Source: Flavobacteriales bacterium (GTDB taxonomy: Bacteria > Bacteroidota > Bacteroidia > Flavobacteriales > BACL11). Taken from it: a stretch of DNA of 38,847 nt. Numbering within the stretch: the first letter of the stretch is position 1; every line of letters begins with the position of its first letter. The stretch is taken from the NCBI GenBank assembly GCA_012960805.1, contig DUAO01000013.1, positions 1 through 38,847 of the forward strand, read 5' to 3'. The notes beneath the pieces are model-generated. The model was given only the letters and a program-made list of their open reading frames with translations, had not been told where the DNA came from and searched no databases. Position numbers and translations under genes: made by a program. This document shows positions 25,773 through 35,015 of the stretch, in pieces.

Positions 25773-27095
25773 ATGGGCAAACAACGGCTACAGCAAAAGC
25801 AATATCAAAACCTAAGCCCTCAACAGATACAATTTTTAGGACTTTTACAAATACCTATTGTCGCTTTAGAAAAAAGAATTGAAGAAGAATTAGAAGAAAA
25901 CCCTGCTCTTGAAGAAGAAGATGAAGAAGATGGGTTAAGTCTGAAAGAAAAGTCTTTTTCTAATTACAACTCAAGTGAGTTTGAATATCAAATTGAGGAT
26001 AAGTCCGAAAGCTTAAGCGAGCATTTAAATCAACAATTAATAACCCTTGGCATTACTAAAGAGCAACAATTTTTAGTACAATATTTAATAAATAGCCTTG
26101 ATGATAATGGTTTTTTGAATAGGGATTTACACTCTATAAGTAGTGATTTACTTATTAATAATAACCTTGATGTTAGTGAGCATGAATTAAGCAAAACAGT
26201 AACTATTTTACAACAATTAGAGCCTTTTGGTGTTGGTGCGAAAAACTTGCAAGAATGCTTATTAATACAACTCGGAATACTACATCCTGAAAAAAAGTTA
26301 GAACAAAAAATCATTTCTGATTATTACAAGCCCTTTAGTAATAAAAATTTTGAACACCTAAGTAGGCATCTTGAAGTTGATTTAAGCAGCATTAAAAACG
26401 CTTACAAAACCATTGAATCTCTTAATCCCATTCCTAGCGATGGGTTTTCAAAAAATGCAACTTCTATTGCTTATGTGTATCCTGATTTTACTGTGTCTAT
26501 AATTGATGGCAACCTTGAAACAAAACTCAATAAAAGCAATGTAAAACCCATTAAGTTAAGTAAGTATTATCAAGCAATGCTAAAGGAGACTAAGGATATT
26601 GAAACCAAAAAATTCTTGCAGGAAAAAGTAGAGAAAGCAACTTGGTTTAAAGGTGCTATTAAAAAAAGAAATGATACATTAAAGACTGTATTTAATGCTA
26701 TTTTAAGTATTCAGGAAGCCTATTTTATTTCAGGAAATGAAAAAGATTTAAAACCACTGAAGTTAGCTGATATTGCCCAAATAGTAAATATGGATATTTC
26801 AACCATTTCAAGGGTAAGCAACTCAAAATATGTAGCTACTCATTTTGATACTTTTAAACTTAAAGAACTTTTTTCAGAAGCTTACAGAAAAGATAATGGA
26901 GAGCTTATTTCGACTAAGGAAATAAAAAGAAAACTGCAAGAAATAATTGAAGCAGAAGATAAAAATAATCCTCTTTCAGATGAGAAATTAGCTGAATTAT
27001 TAGGGGGAAGTGATTACCATATTGCAAGAAGGACAGTTGCAAAATACCGTGAGAATTTGAGGATACAAACAGCAAAATTAAGACGAGAATTATAA
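25773..27095 (+). CDS. rpoN: RNA polymerase sigma-54 factor
   Basis: Sigma-54 directs RNA polymerase to -24/-12 promoters and needs an enhancer-binding ATPase. The 440-aa protein has a Gln/Leu-rich region I (LSPQQIQFLGLLQIP, residues 14-28), an acidic region II (LEEEDEEDG), core-binding and helix-turn-helix parts, and the RpoN box ARRTVAKYRE near residue 420. Somewhat short for the family but complete. It lies 3 bp after asnS and overlaps the next gene's ATG by 1 bp, so all three are likely one transcript. No enhancer-binding protein and no convincing -24/-12 promoter were seen in the window. Confidence 0.95.
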   Translation: MGKQRLQQKQYQNLSPQQIQFLGLLQIPIVALEKRIEEELEENPALEEEDEEDGLSLKEKSFSNYNSSEFEYQIEDKSESLSEHLNQQLITLGITKEQQFLVQYLINSLDDNGFLNRDLHSISSDLLINNNLDVSEHELSKTVTILQQLEPFGVGAKNLQECLLIQLGILHPEKKLEQKIISDYYKPFSNKNFEHLSRHLEVDLSSIKNAYKTIESLNPIPSDGFSKNATSIAYVYPDFTVSIIDGNLETKLNKSNVKPIKLSKYYQAMLKETKDIETKKFLQEKVEKATWFKGAIKKRNDTLKTVFNAILSIQEAYFISGNEKDLKPLKLADIAQIVNMDISTISRVSNSKYVATHFDTFKLKELFSEAYRKDNGELISTKEIKRKLQEIIEAEDKNNPLSDEKLAELLGGSDYHIARRTVAKYRENLRIQTAKLRREL

Positions 27096-27694
27096 TGCAA
27101 TTATCAAAGTTTATCTCCATAGTTTTGCATCCAGTATTTATGCCTTTATTGGCTTTGCACTTAACTTTAGGAGCCCTGCATTCTATAAGGGAAATAAGTC
27201 AATACCTAAATTATATTTATGGTATTGTTATTTGTTGCACAATTATATTACCCTTAATGAGCATCTTTTTTTTAATAAAGCGAGGAAGAGTTAGTTCGCT
27301 TGAAATGAGCAATCATAACGAACGATCTCTTCCTCTTTTTATAACTGTTATTTGGATGTCGTTAGGGTTTTATATGTTAAATAGCGTACTATTTTACGCT
27401 ACTATTTTAAAAGCCGAATTAATTGGCGCAATACTTATTATTCTAATTGCTGCTATCATCTCAAAATTCTGGAAAATAAGTTTACACCTACTCGGGATAG
27501 GAGGGGTGGTTGGTGTTTTTATAGCCCTTCAAATAATTCAAGGTGGTGTGCTTTACTTACTCCTTCTATTTATTCTCTTTTCAGGAATATTAGGAGTGGC
27601 GCGAATAGATCAAAAAGCACATAATCATGCGCAAGTGTATGTTGGTTTTTTATTAGGAGTTTGTATCGAGCTAGCCACTCTATTAATCTACTAA
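27095..27694 (+). CDS. PAP2-like integral membrane protein
   Basis: A 199-aa protein with about five or six membrane helices. Its C-terminal half recalls PAP2 lipid phosphatases: KISLHLLGIGG stands where motif 2 (PSGH) is expected, and ARIDQKAHNHAQVYVG matches motif 3 spacing (R-x5-H-x3-D) with Gln in place of the nucleophile-activating Asp. Motif 1 is not visible. Similar Bacteroidota proteins carry AQVYAG at this place, so the change looks family-wide. It may be a non-catalytic or altered relative; substrate unknown. The start overlaps the rpoN stop (TAATG) and the 3' end overlaps the converging OmpA gene by 12 bp. Confidence 0.75.
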   Translation: MQLSKFISIVLHPVFMPLLALHLTLGALHSIREISQYLNYIYGIVICCTIILPLMSIFFLIKRGRVSSLEMSNHNERSLPLFITVIWMSLGFYMLNSVLFYATILKAELIGAILIILIAAIISKFWKISLHLLGIGGVVGVFIALQIIQGGVLYLLLLFILFSGILGVARIDQKAHNHAQVYVGFLLGVCIELATLLIY

Positions 27695-29098
27695 TTTTAT
27701 ATCAATAATCTCAATCCTACGCTCCAAAACAGCAGCTAAACTATAAATTGATTTTAACCTATCATTAGGGTTATCACTTACTTTTACAGCAACTTTACTT
27801 TCCCCAAAAGGCAATTCAATAATTTGGAAAAGAGAATCCTCAATATAAGAGCTAAAAATCCGCCCCTGATATAGTTTAATATAATTTACAAAACTCTTTA
27901 TTCTTCGCTTAGAAAGGTTGCTATTATATTGCTTTTTGTGCAGTGGGCTTGCATACCCTTTAATCAGTAATTGTATCTTTTTTCCTTGCTTCAAATCAGC
28001 TAAAATATGAGAAAAAATAAGAGGAAGTTTATTAAAATTTCCTTTTAAACTATCCTCAAAAAATGATTCCAAATTAGGCGTATAGCTGTTGTATTCATCT
28101 TCCATTTTGAAGTAGGAAATATAGGCCTCTTTGTATGTTTTTTCTGTAGACACATTCATTGTACAACAATCAGGTTCATCATTATGGAAATATAATTTTA
28201 AGGGTAAGTATTGGGCTGAAAGCAATATATTATCCACTTCTTCAATTTCTTGTTTTTCTAGTTCAAAAGAAAAAATATCATTACAGCAAAACTCATTATT
28301 ATTGTACAATGCTTCTTTTCTATTAGACGCAAAATAACCTTTTGTTTCATCATAAAAATTGAGGTACATCTCATCCTGTTTTGAGTTAAATTGCACAGCA
28401 TTTAGTGGTTTTTCCCAAAGATTAAACTTCCCTTCAGTTTTGAAAATATCAAAGCCTCCCAATCCTCCTTTTTTATTGGATGAAAAATAAAGCACGCTTT
28501 CCTCTTTGCTGAAAAAAGGCGTTATTTCATCTGCTGGAGTATTAATCATTTTTCCAGCATTAATTGGCACACCAAAATTTCCTTGCTTATCAATTATACT
28601 GAGCCAAATATCCATTCCGCCATATCCTCCTTTTCTATCGGATACAAAATACATTACTTTTTGCTTGTTATGTATTGTAAGGTGAGGTTGAGTGTTTGTT
28701 GAATTTACTCGATTAATATTGTTGTTTAAATATTCCGTTATTTGCTTTTCATAATTTCTAAAAGCAATTTTACAATTCTCATCTTCATCACATGCACTAA
28801 AATAAAAAAATGATTCATTTTTTGGAAAATGAATATTGGCGGTTGAATAAGAATTTGCTAAATTAATATACTTCCCTTTTTGCCAATCTCCATCCTTAAA
28901 TAAACTTGAAAAAATAGCAGATTGATAAAGCTCCTCTTCCAAAGTTGAAGAGGTGTAGTGGGCTGTATTTGCATCAATTTGAACAAAATTTAATTCCGAG
29001 CCATAGCCATTAACATTGTCAGAAAGATGTTCAATTTTGATGCTTTGAGCAATCATTAAAAAAGGAAGCAACAATACTATGGTTACACTAAATTTCAT
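27683..29098 (-). CDS. OmpA family protein with PD40 (WD40-like) repeats
   Basis: A 471-aa envelope protein that probably holds an outer-membrane or surface assembly to peptidoglycan. I choose the ATG at 29098, which overlaps the upstream stop (TAATG) and starts the signal peptide MKFSVTIVLLLPFLMIAQ; the track start at 29116 would precede it. Residues about 150-270 carry three PD40-type motifs (YFVSDRKGGYGGMDIW, YFSSNKKGGLGGFDIF, GYFASNRKEALY). The C-terminus (about 345-471) is OmpA-like (IKGYASPLHKKQYNSNLSKRR); the Asp of the usual GHTD is not kept. A short Cys pair (DCCTM, FCCND) lies between. Third gene of the type B cargo-PorP/SprF-OmpA module. Confidence 0.85.
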   Translation of the reverse strand: MKFSVTIVLLLPFLMIAQSIKIEHLSDNVNGYGSELNFVQIDANTAHYTSSTLEEELYQSAIFSSLFKDGDWQKGKYINLANSYSTANIHFPKNESFFYFSACDEDENCKIAFRNYEKQITEYLNNNINRVNSTNTQPHLTIHNKQKVMYFVSDRKGGYGGMDIWLSIIDKQGNFGVPINAGKMINTPADEITPFFSKEESVLYFSSNKKGGLGGFDIFKTEGKFNLWEKPLNAVQFNSKQDEMYLNFYDETKGYFASNRKEALYNNNEFCCNDIFSFELEKQEIEEVDNILLSAQYLPLKLYFHNDEPDCCTMNVSTEKTYKEAYISYFKMEDEYNSYTPNLESFFEDSLKGNFNKLPLIFSHILADLKQGKKIQLLIKGYASPLHKKQYNSNLSKRRIKSFVNYIKLYQGRIFSSYIEDSLFQIIELPFGESKVAVKVSDNPNDRLKSIYSLAAVLERRIEIIDIKLVD

Positions 29099-30048
29099 TA
29101 TAAATATTTTGGGCATTTTTCCTGTTCAACAATTTTTTTCTTTTTCTTGCTCTTCCACTGGTACACCAATGCAAATTCAAATCCCCCTTTATTATTGCTT
29201 GCATTGGTCAAACTAGAGGTATTTACATCATAACTCACCACACAAGACAATCCTTCAGTTTCAGCTCCAAAATAAAGAATAAGGGCATCATTAAGCCGAT
29301 CAGCAATTCCTGATTTTAAGAGTATGTCTTGCTCCCCTTCCAATAAATAATTCACATCACAGCCCAATAAAAATTCTTTATCGGTATCCTGATTAGAAAA
29401 CACTAATTTTGGTTGAAAACGCAAATTATCAGTATAGGCATAATTAAGTGCCGTGTGAATATTCATTTTTTGATGCAAGCGAATTGCATCATTAGCAGTT
29501 AAGGATTGTTTGGGTTTATTAATATGGTAAAAAGCAATGCCGCTTTCAAGAATCGTTTTTCTATTTATCTGATACAAATTAGCAATTCCAATCGCTACAT
29601 CAGGGAAAATAAAATTAAGATTACTAAAATTTTCAGGGTCGTTAAACACTAAATCATCAAACTCAATTGACCTTTGAAAAATACCAAGCCCTGCTCCAAA
29701 ACTAAATCGGTTCTCGGCAGTTACGGCTACCTTTTTAGCATATCCAAGGTTAATTCCTGTTGTTTTAAAACGAGAATTCCCTGCAATATCATTTAGGAAT
29801 TGTACCCCAATATTATGACTGGGAAGTATGTCCTTTCGTTCCAAAGAAAAGCTAAGCGTGTTAAACGGAATACTAACACTTGCCCATTGTGATTTTCGTT
29901 GGAGGGTTGCTTTATAGTCGTTATTTTGCGCACTCACCAAGGCTGGATTCAGCAAAAAAGAAGAAGCTTTAAATTGTGAAAAATGCACATCCTGAGCCAC
30001 ACTACTAAGCGCAATACTCAAAAACAATACAACGCTTAATTTCTTCAT
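29098..30048 (-). CDS. PorP/SprF family T9SS outer-membrane protein
   Basis: A 316-aa PorP/SprF family barrel. In gliding Bacteroidota, SprF-like proteins are needed for export or surface attachment of the type B cargo encoded next to them. Signs: signal peptide (LFLSIALSSVAQ), the family start DVHFSQFKASSFLLNPALVS at residues 20-39, repeated amphipathic strands, FSFGAGLGIFQRS and the late GGFEFALVYQW strand. After it comes a basic tail ending KCPKYL. The ATG overlaps the stop of the 1,229-aa cargo gene (ATGA) and the stop overlaps the OmpA gene, so all three are translated together. Confidence 0.92.
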   Translation of the reverse strand: MKKLSVVLFLSIALSSVAQDVHFSQFKASSFLLNPALVSAQNNDYKATLQRKSQWASVSIPFNTLSFSLERKDILPSHNIGVQFLNDIAGNSRFKTTGINLGYAKKVAVTAENRFSFGAGLGIFQRSIEFDDLVFNDPENFSNLNFIFPDVAIGIANLYQINRKTILESGIAFYHINKPKQSLTANDAIRLHQKMNIHTALNYAYTDNLRFQPKLVFSNQDTDKEFLLGCDVNYLLEGEQDILLKSGIADRLNDALILYFGAETEGLSCVVSYDVNTSSLTNASNNKGGFEFALVYQWKSKKKKKIVEQEKCPKYL

Positions 30049-33000
30049 CTTATTAAAGTAATATTCCCTTTTTTGAAAAGCTGCTTATCCCCAATACATT
30101 TCAGTTCTAAGTAAAAATCAAATACCTGAGGATTGAGTTTCATCCCAAGGTAAGTCCCGTCCCACTTTTCAAACTTATCAGTTGTCATAAATACTTTTTG
30201 TCCCAAACGATTAAATATCTCTAACCTAAAATCCGTAATAACACCAGCAATATCCTTGATAAAATAAAACTCATTTACTTCATCTTCATTCGGACTAAAT
30301 GCCGTTGGAACAATAATACCGTCTTCATTACAAAACACATCCAACACCTCAATACAAATACTATCCCTAACAACACAAGCATGAATATTATACACCTCAA
30401 CAACATAGTATTCTGTTTGAGTCGGACTAATCTCTATTCTGTCTGCTGTTAAAGAAAAATCCATCCAATTAAAATCATCAGTTGTTTCAATATTCAAATA
30501 AGTTGTTTCTCCTCTAAAAATCGTATCCTCATCCAACCATAAAGCATCTAAAACCGGATTGTCATAAATATTAACAAATACTGAATCCTTTATAATACAG
30601 CCATCCACATTTACCACCTCAACACTGTACCAAGCAGATGTGTCTATAAAATCATAAATACTTACTGAGTCAGCAGCATATATTACATCAGCAGGAGACC
30701 AAGAATAAGAAATTAGCGGGATGCTAGGATTCAAATTATTTACTTTTAGAAAAACACTATCTCCCATACACAAGTCTAAATCTCCAATCAAATCTATATT
30801 AATGCTTTCCATTTTTACCTCAACACTATCAATTTGCACACACATACCGTCAGAAACCTTAACATAAAACATTGCAATACTTGCAACCGTTAAGCTATCG
30901 GTAAGGCTTAGCGTATCAGTAAAGTTAACATTGGAAGACCAAAGGATATTGGAAGCTCCACTATAGCTCGCTTGCAATGTTATCGGAATATTACAATAGG
31001 AAGTGTCTTCACCAGCATCCAATAAAAAATCAGGAACTACAATTTGTTGTAATAACGTATCCGTACAGCTTCCGTTGGATATTAGTAGTTGATAGCTAAT
31101 ACTTGTTGGTGAATTGCAAAAAGGATTGGAAGCATTAGTACTACTTAAATTGGTTGAAGGAGACCAAAAGTAAGTAATAGTGGGATCATTTACTGGAAGT
31201 AAGCCAATTTGGACTTGATCTTGTTTACACTTTACAATACTCGTAATCGTATCAGATGAGTTGGCTAATATATACACCTGTTTTGTTATCGTGTCCGAAA
31301 CATTACAGGCGCCGGGAGCATTTGCAATTAAAGTAACTGTATAATTTCCTGCCTGTGTATGATTATGATTTGGATTTTCCAGACTTGAAGTAGTAGCATC
31401 TCCAAAATCCCATTGATAAGTTATTGGTGAGTTAGAACTACTTAAATTTTGAAAACTAACATTAGTATCACATCCCACCCAAGCTGCATTAAAATCAGCT
31501 ATAACCATAGGGAAATCAAAATTAAACTTAAATACCCCATTATTACAGTTTATACTATTATTGGTTACAGAAACAGCACCAGGATTAGGTTCAATTGGAA
31601 AATCGGAATTACCACCACAACCTGCACAAACGGATTGATAAATAATTCCTTTTTTATCAAAGCGGCTTGTTCCTCCATCAACATGTTCGTTACTTTGAGT
31701 ACCACCAAAATAAGTGGCATAAACCAAGCTGCTTAAAGCATCATCAACTACCATTAAATAAAAATCATTTCCATCAGTTACTCCTTGAAAAGCAGTAGTG
31801 TCCACCGGTAAATTCAGAGTTGACAATGGTCCTCCCAAATTAGACCCCCAACCTGAAAGATAAATCTTATCGCAAACATCTACCAAAAAGGCGGTTGGAG
31901 AGATATCTGGTGTACCCTTTCCTGTACCTACAACTGTTGCTCGTAAAATACTGGCTAAATCAGCAGTAAATACCGCAATAAACTGGCCCGCTCCACTTTG
32001 AAAATAAGTAGCATTCTGCACTAAAGTTGAAGCACTTGCCTTTGTTTGCCCAAATAGATAAACCGCATCCGTACTTCCAATTTCTACAAAATAAGATTGA
32101 TCATATTGTTCGGTCCCATAGTAAGAAGAGGAGAGGAGTTGCGTCCCCTCTGAGTTAATTAAGCTAATAAATGCATCTGCTCTTAACGAATCTTGATGCA
32201 CGGTTTGGTAAGTATTTGCAGTTATTGGAAAATCGGGAGATGTTGTTCCTCCTGTTACATAAATATTATCATTTTTATCTAAAGCCAAGGAGTAGATCCC
32301 GTCATCAGCACTACCTCCTAAATAGGAACTCCAAATGATAGATGTAAGTTGATTATCCATTTTAACAATACAGCCCTCCTGCCCTCCATTATTAGTTGAT
32401 TGAAGGCTACTTGTAATCGGAAAGTCAAGAGATTGGGTGCTAGTGGCAATATAGATGTTGTTATTTTTATCAATATCAATTTCACCTCTTACCTCATCTG
32501 CATAATTGAATTTTAACCTAGAGGCTGTATTCAGCCCATCATTATCAGTACCCCCTAAAAAAGTAGAGGCCAATAAATTTCCTCCGTTAGCACTTAATCT
32601 TGCTACAAAAATGTCAGTCCCATTTGGGAAACTTACCCCTATCCCTAAAGTGGATAATGGCGGACCACCATTAAAAGTAGGTTGATAGGCGGAGAGAGTG
32701 GTTGGAAAATCAGCCGAACCAGTAGTTCCGAATATAAATAATTCATTGGTAGAGTTTACAATCATGCTGTGCGGTAATTCATCTTTTATACCCCCTAAGT
32801 ATGTGGAATAAATTCTTTGCGTACCGCTTGTATCGTATTTTGTTATCGCAATATCAGTTCCTCCGGTTGAGTTAGCATAATTTAATTGATACGCACCTAA
32901 AGTAGTGGGGTAGCCTACTCCAAAAACAGTACTTCCGCTATATAAAAAACCAAGATTATCATAAGTAGCTGTGTAGCCAAAGTTATCAGCAGTAGACCCC

Positions 33001-33734
33001 GAATAAGTTGAAAATTTAAGAATTGGATCAATAATTAATGGGAGGCTTTTATTATAGCCTTCTGGAAAATTAAAGGTGACAATTTTATTATGCAATTTAT
33101 AATTACAAACAACCTCTACTTCAATATCATTTATCAGTTGATAGGCATAAGGTTTGTGTTCTATAATTGTATTTACAGATGTCTTGACAAGCAAATTGTC
33201 ATTATTAAGCGAAAGCTTACTCATGGCTTTATATTGCATTTTAATGGATTGAGGATTTCCATGTTTAGCTACAATAAACTCATACTTTAAGTGGTCGTTC
33301 TGCACATAATAAGAAATATCAATATGCTCATAAATTTCTTTGTGTAGCTGTTTTTTGTAAGATTTAACTTCAGTAGTCCAATTTGATTTAGCGCCTAAAT
33401 AATAATTTTCAAAAAATTTACTTTCTCCTTCAGCTACAATTATGTGTTCGATATTGGAATTCAAAAATGAAACTGAATACGCATGAGCATCTATAGTAAT
33501 ATTAGTTGTTAGGCCATCATGAATATCAGCTAATTGCTTGCCATTATAAAACGCATAGGTTAACTTTCCTTTCTCAATAAATAACACGCCAGAAGGAAGA
33601 TTGGTTTTAGAAATTACATTTTCAGGAAATTGCCCTTTATTTTCAATAAAAGGGTTTTGGGCGTTTGTCAAAAAAAAAAACATAGCAAAGAATATGCTGA
33701 GCTGCTGCTTTAATATGCTTTTTATAGTATTCAT
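30045..33734 (-). CDS. Large type B T9SS surface protein with SBBP repeats and PKD domain
   Basis: A 1,229-aa secreted protein. A signal peptide (FFLTNAQ) is followed by a DUF7948-like start (NPFIENKGQFPENV, residues about 27-235), SBBP-type propeller repeats (about 240-680; YSTYLGGIKDELP, WSSYLGGSADDGIYSLALD), a PKD domain (about 745-825; YQWDFGDATTS), several beta-rich Ig-like segments, and a type B sorting domain (about 1,140-1,229; PTAFSPNEDEVNEFY, NRLGQKVF). Type B domains are linked to gliding-motility adhesins such as SprB, and partner PorP/SprF genes are usually adjacent, as here. A run of eleven T codes the signal-peptide phenylalanines. Function may be adhesion; no enzymatic motif seen. 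Confidence 0.92.
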   Translation of the reverse strand: MNTIKSILKQQLSIFFAMFFFLTNAQNPFIENKGQFPENVISKTNLPSGVLFIEKGKLTYAFYNGKQLADIHDGLTTNITIDAHAYSVSFLNSNIEHIIVAEGESKFFENYYLGAKSNWTTEVKSYKKQLHKEIYEHIDISYYVQNDHLKYEFIVAKHGNPQSIKMQYKAMSKLSLNNDNLLVKTSVNTIIEHKPYAYQLINDIEVEVVCNYKLHNKIVTFNFPEGYNKSLPLIIDPILKFSTYSGSTADNFGYTATYDNLGFLYSGSTVFGVGYPTTLGAYQLNYANSTGGTDIAITKYDTSGTQRIYSTYLGGIKDELPHSMIVNSTNELFIFGTTGSADFPTTLSAYQPTFNGGPPLSTLGIGVSFPNGTDIFVARLSANGGNLLASTFLGGTDNDGLNTASRLKFNYADEVRGEIDIDKNNNIYIATSTQSLDFPITSSLQSTNNGGQEGCIVKMDNQLTSIIWSSYLGGSADDGIYSLALDKNDNIYVTGGTTSPDFPITANTYQTVHQDSLRADAFISLINSEGTQLLSSSYYGTEQYDQSYFVEIGSTDAVYLFGQTKASASTLVQNATYFQSGAGQFIAVFTADLASILRATVVGTGKGTPDISPTAFLVDVCDKIYLSGWGSNLGGPLSTLNLPVDTTAFQGVTDGNDFYLMVVDDALSSLVYATYFGGTQSNEHVDGGTSRFDKKGIIYQSVCAGCGGNSDFPIEPNPGAVSVTNNSINCNNGVFKFNFDFPMVIADFNAAWVGCDTNVSFQNLSSSNSPITYQWDFGDATTSSLENPNHNHTQAGNYTVTLIANAPGACNVSDTITKQVYILANSSDTITSIVKCKQDQVQIGLLPVNDPTITYFWSPSTNLSSTNASNPFCNSPTSISYQLLISNGSCTDTLLQQIVVPDFLLDAGEDTSYCNIPITLQASYSGASNILWSSNVNFTDTLSLTDSLTVASIAMFYVKVSDGMCVQIDSVEVKMESINIDLIGDLDLCMGDSVFLKVNNLNPSIPLISYSWSPADVIYAADSVSIYDFIDTSAWYSVEVVNVDGCIIKDSVFVNIYDNPVLDALWLDEDTIFRGETTYLNIETTDDFNWMDFSLTADRIEISPTQTEYYVVEVYNIHACVVRDSICIEVLDVFCNEDGIIVPTAFSPNEDEVNEFYFIKDIAGVITDFRLEIFNRLGQKVFMTTDKFEKWDGTYLGMKLNPQVFDFYLELKCIGDKQLFKKGNITLIR

Positions 33735-33743
33735 CTTATTTTT

Positions 33744-34976
33744 TTAATTCATCAAGATTTGCATTAAACTATCTTTTACTAACATATACACTTCTCTATT
33801 TTCTTTTTTAATCGGATCACCTGGAGGTAATTTTTGTTTAAACGGATCAACTTGCTTCCCGTCTTTCCAAAAACGATAACAAACATGAGGGCCAGTAGCT
33901 AAACCTGTACTCCCAACATAACCTATAATATCACCCTGTTTTACATATACACCTTTTCGTATTCCGGATTTTATTTTTGACATATGTAAATACTGTGTTA
34001 GATAGCTTCCATTATGTTTTACCTTAACATAATTGCCGTTATTCTTAGTGTAAGCTGCCTTCATAATTATTCCATTTGCAGTAGCCAAAATAGGCGTTCC
34101 TCTTTCAGCTGCATAATCCGTGCCAAAATGTCCTTTCCATTGTCCTGTTACAGGGTGTTTTCTTCTTTTACTATAGCGTGAAGAGATGCGTTTATACTCC
34201 ACTGGTGCCATTAAAAATGATTTACGCAAGGTTTTTCCTTGCTCATCATAATAATCCCCAAAATTCTCGTTTTCTTTATAGTAAAAAGAATAGAATTTTT
34301 GGTTTTTATGTGTAAATTCTGCAGCTAAAATTCTACCAATACCAATGTATTTTTCTGTTCCAGAACTATCAATATAATTATTCTCGTAATACACCTTAAA
34401 CCCATCGCCCTTTTGTATCTTAAAGAAATCAATAGTCCAAGCGTAAATTGTTGCTAATTCGGTTGCAATTTTACGGCTTATTTTTTGCTCTTCTACGGCT
34501 AGCCAAAGAGAGGAATTTATTTCACCATAAGCAACATTAACTCTTGTTTTAACTTCTTTTTTACCTCTATATACATCAATTCCATCCGTTAAATCTATAA
34601 CAATATAGTTTATTGAATTTTCCTGATAAATAAAATAACAGGCTTTTTCTGTAGAATCATTTTTACAAATTACAGTATACTCCTTTTCTGGACTTAGACT
34701 TCTAACGTCAAAAATTCCTTTTGATTTAGATGCTATCTCTGCAATTTGAGGGTGGTCAATATGGTTAGCGTATAAAATCTGCCCTAAAGTTTGATCTTTC
34801 CTTACTATGCCTTTTGTAACATTAAAAGAATCCACCAAAATATCATATTCATAAGAAGGTTCTTTTATCTTCTCAACAAAATCAATAGGATTTTCTTCAT
34901 TATTTTTTGTGTTTATGTTAGCTAACATAAACAGTAATGCTGTCCCTATTACTAGTATCCCAATCCATTTTTTCAT
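33744..34976 (-). CDS. M23 family (LytM-type) peptidoglycan endopeptidase
   Basis: A 410-aa membrane-anchored peptidase, with an N-terminal helix (IGILVIGTALLFMLANI), a long periplasmic linker (about 40-260), and a C-terminal M23 domain (about 265-385). The first zinc motif is intact, GHFGTDYAAERGTP (H-x3-D); the second, usually HLH, reads GPHVCYRFW, so Cys replaces the second His. I recall the same HVC form in related Bacteroidota proteins, so it looks like a family trait and not damage. It would cut peptide crosslinks, MepM-like. It follows DUF3108 by 39 bp and precedes the cargo gene by 9 bp. Confidence 0.88.
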   Translation of the reverse strand: MKKWIGILVIGTALLFMLANINTKNNEENPIDFVEKIKEPSYEYDILVDSFNVTKGIVRKDQTLGQILYANHIDHPQIAEIASKSKGIFDVRSLSPEKEYTVICKNDSTEKACYFIYQENSINYIVIDLTDGIDVYRGKKEVKTRVNVAYGEINSSLWLAVEEQKISRKIATELATIYAWTIDFFKIQKGDGFKVYYENNYIDSSGTEKYIGIGRILAAEFTHKNQKFYSFYYKENENFGDYYDEQGKTLRKSFLMAPVEYKRISSRYSKRRKHPVTGQWKGHFGTDYAAERGTPILATANGIIMKAAYTKNNGNYVKVKHNGSYLTQYLHMSKIKSGIRKGVYVKQGDIIGYVGSTGLATGPHVCYRFWKDGKQVDPFKQKLPPGDPIKKENREVYMLVKDSLMQILMN

Positions 34977-35015
34977 ACCGCTAATTTACTTCTTTAAATT
35001 ATTTTGTAATGCTAA

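Noticed and set aside
25773-27095. Search for a sigma-54 promoter controlling genes in the window
   Set aside because: No convincing TGGCAC-N5-TTGC element was seen upstream of any gene.
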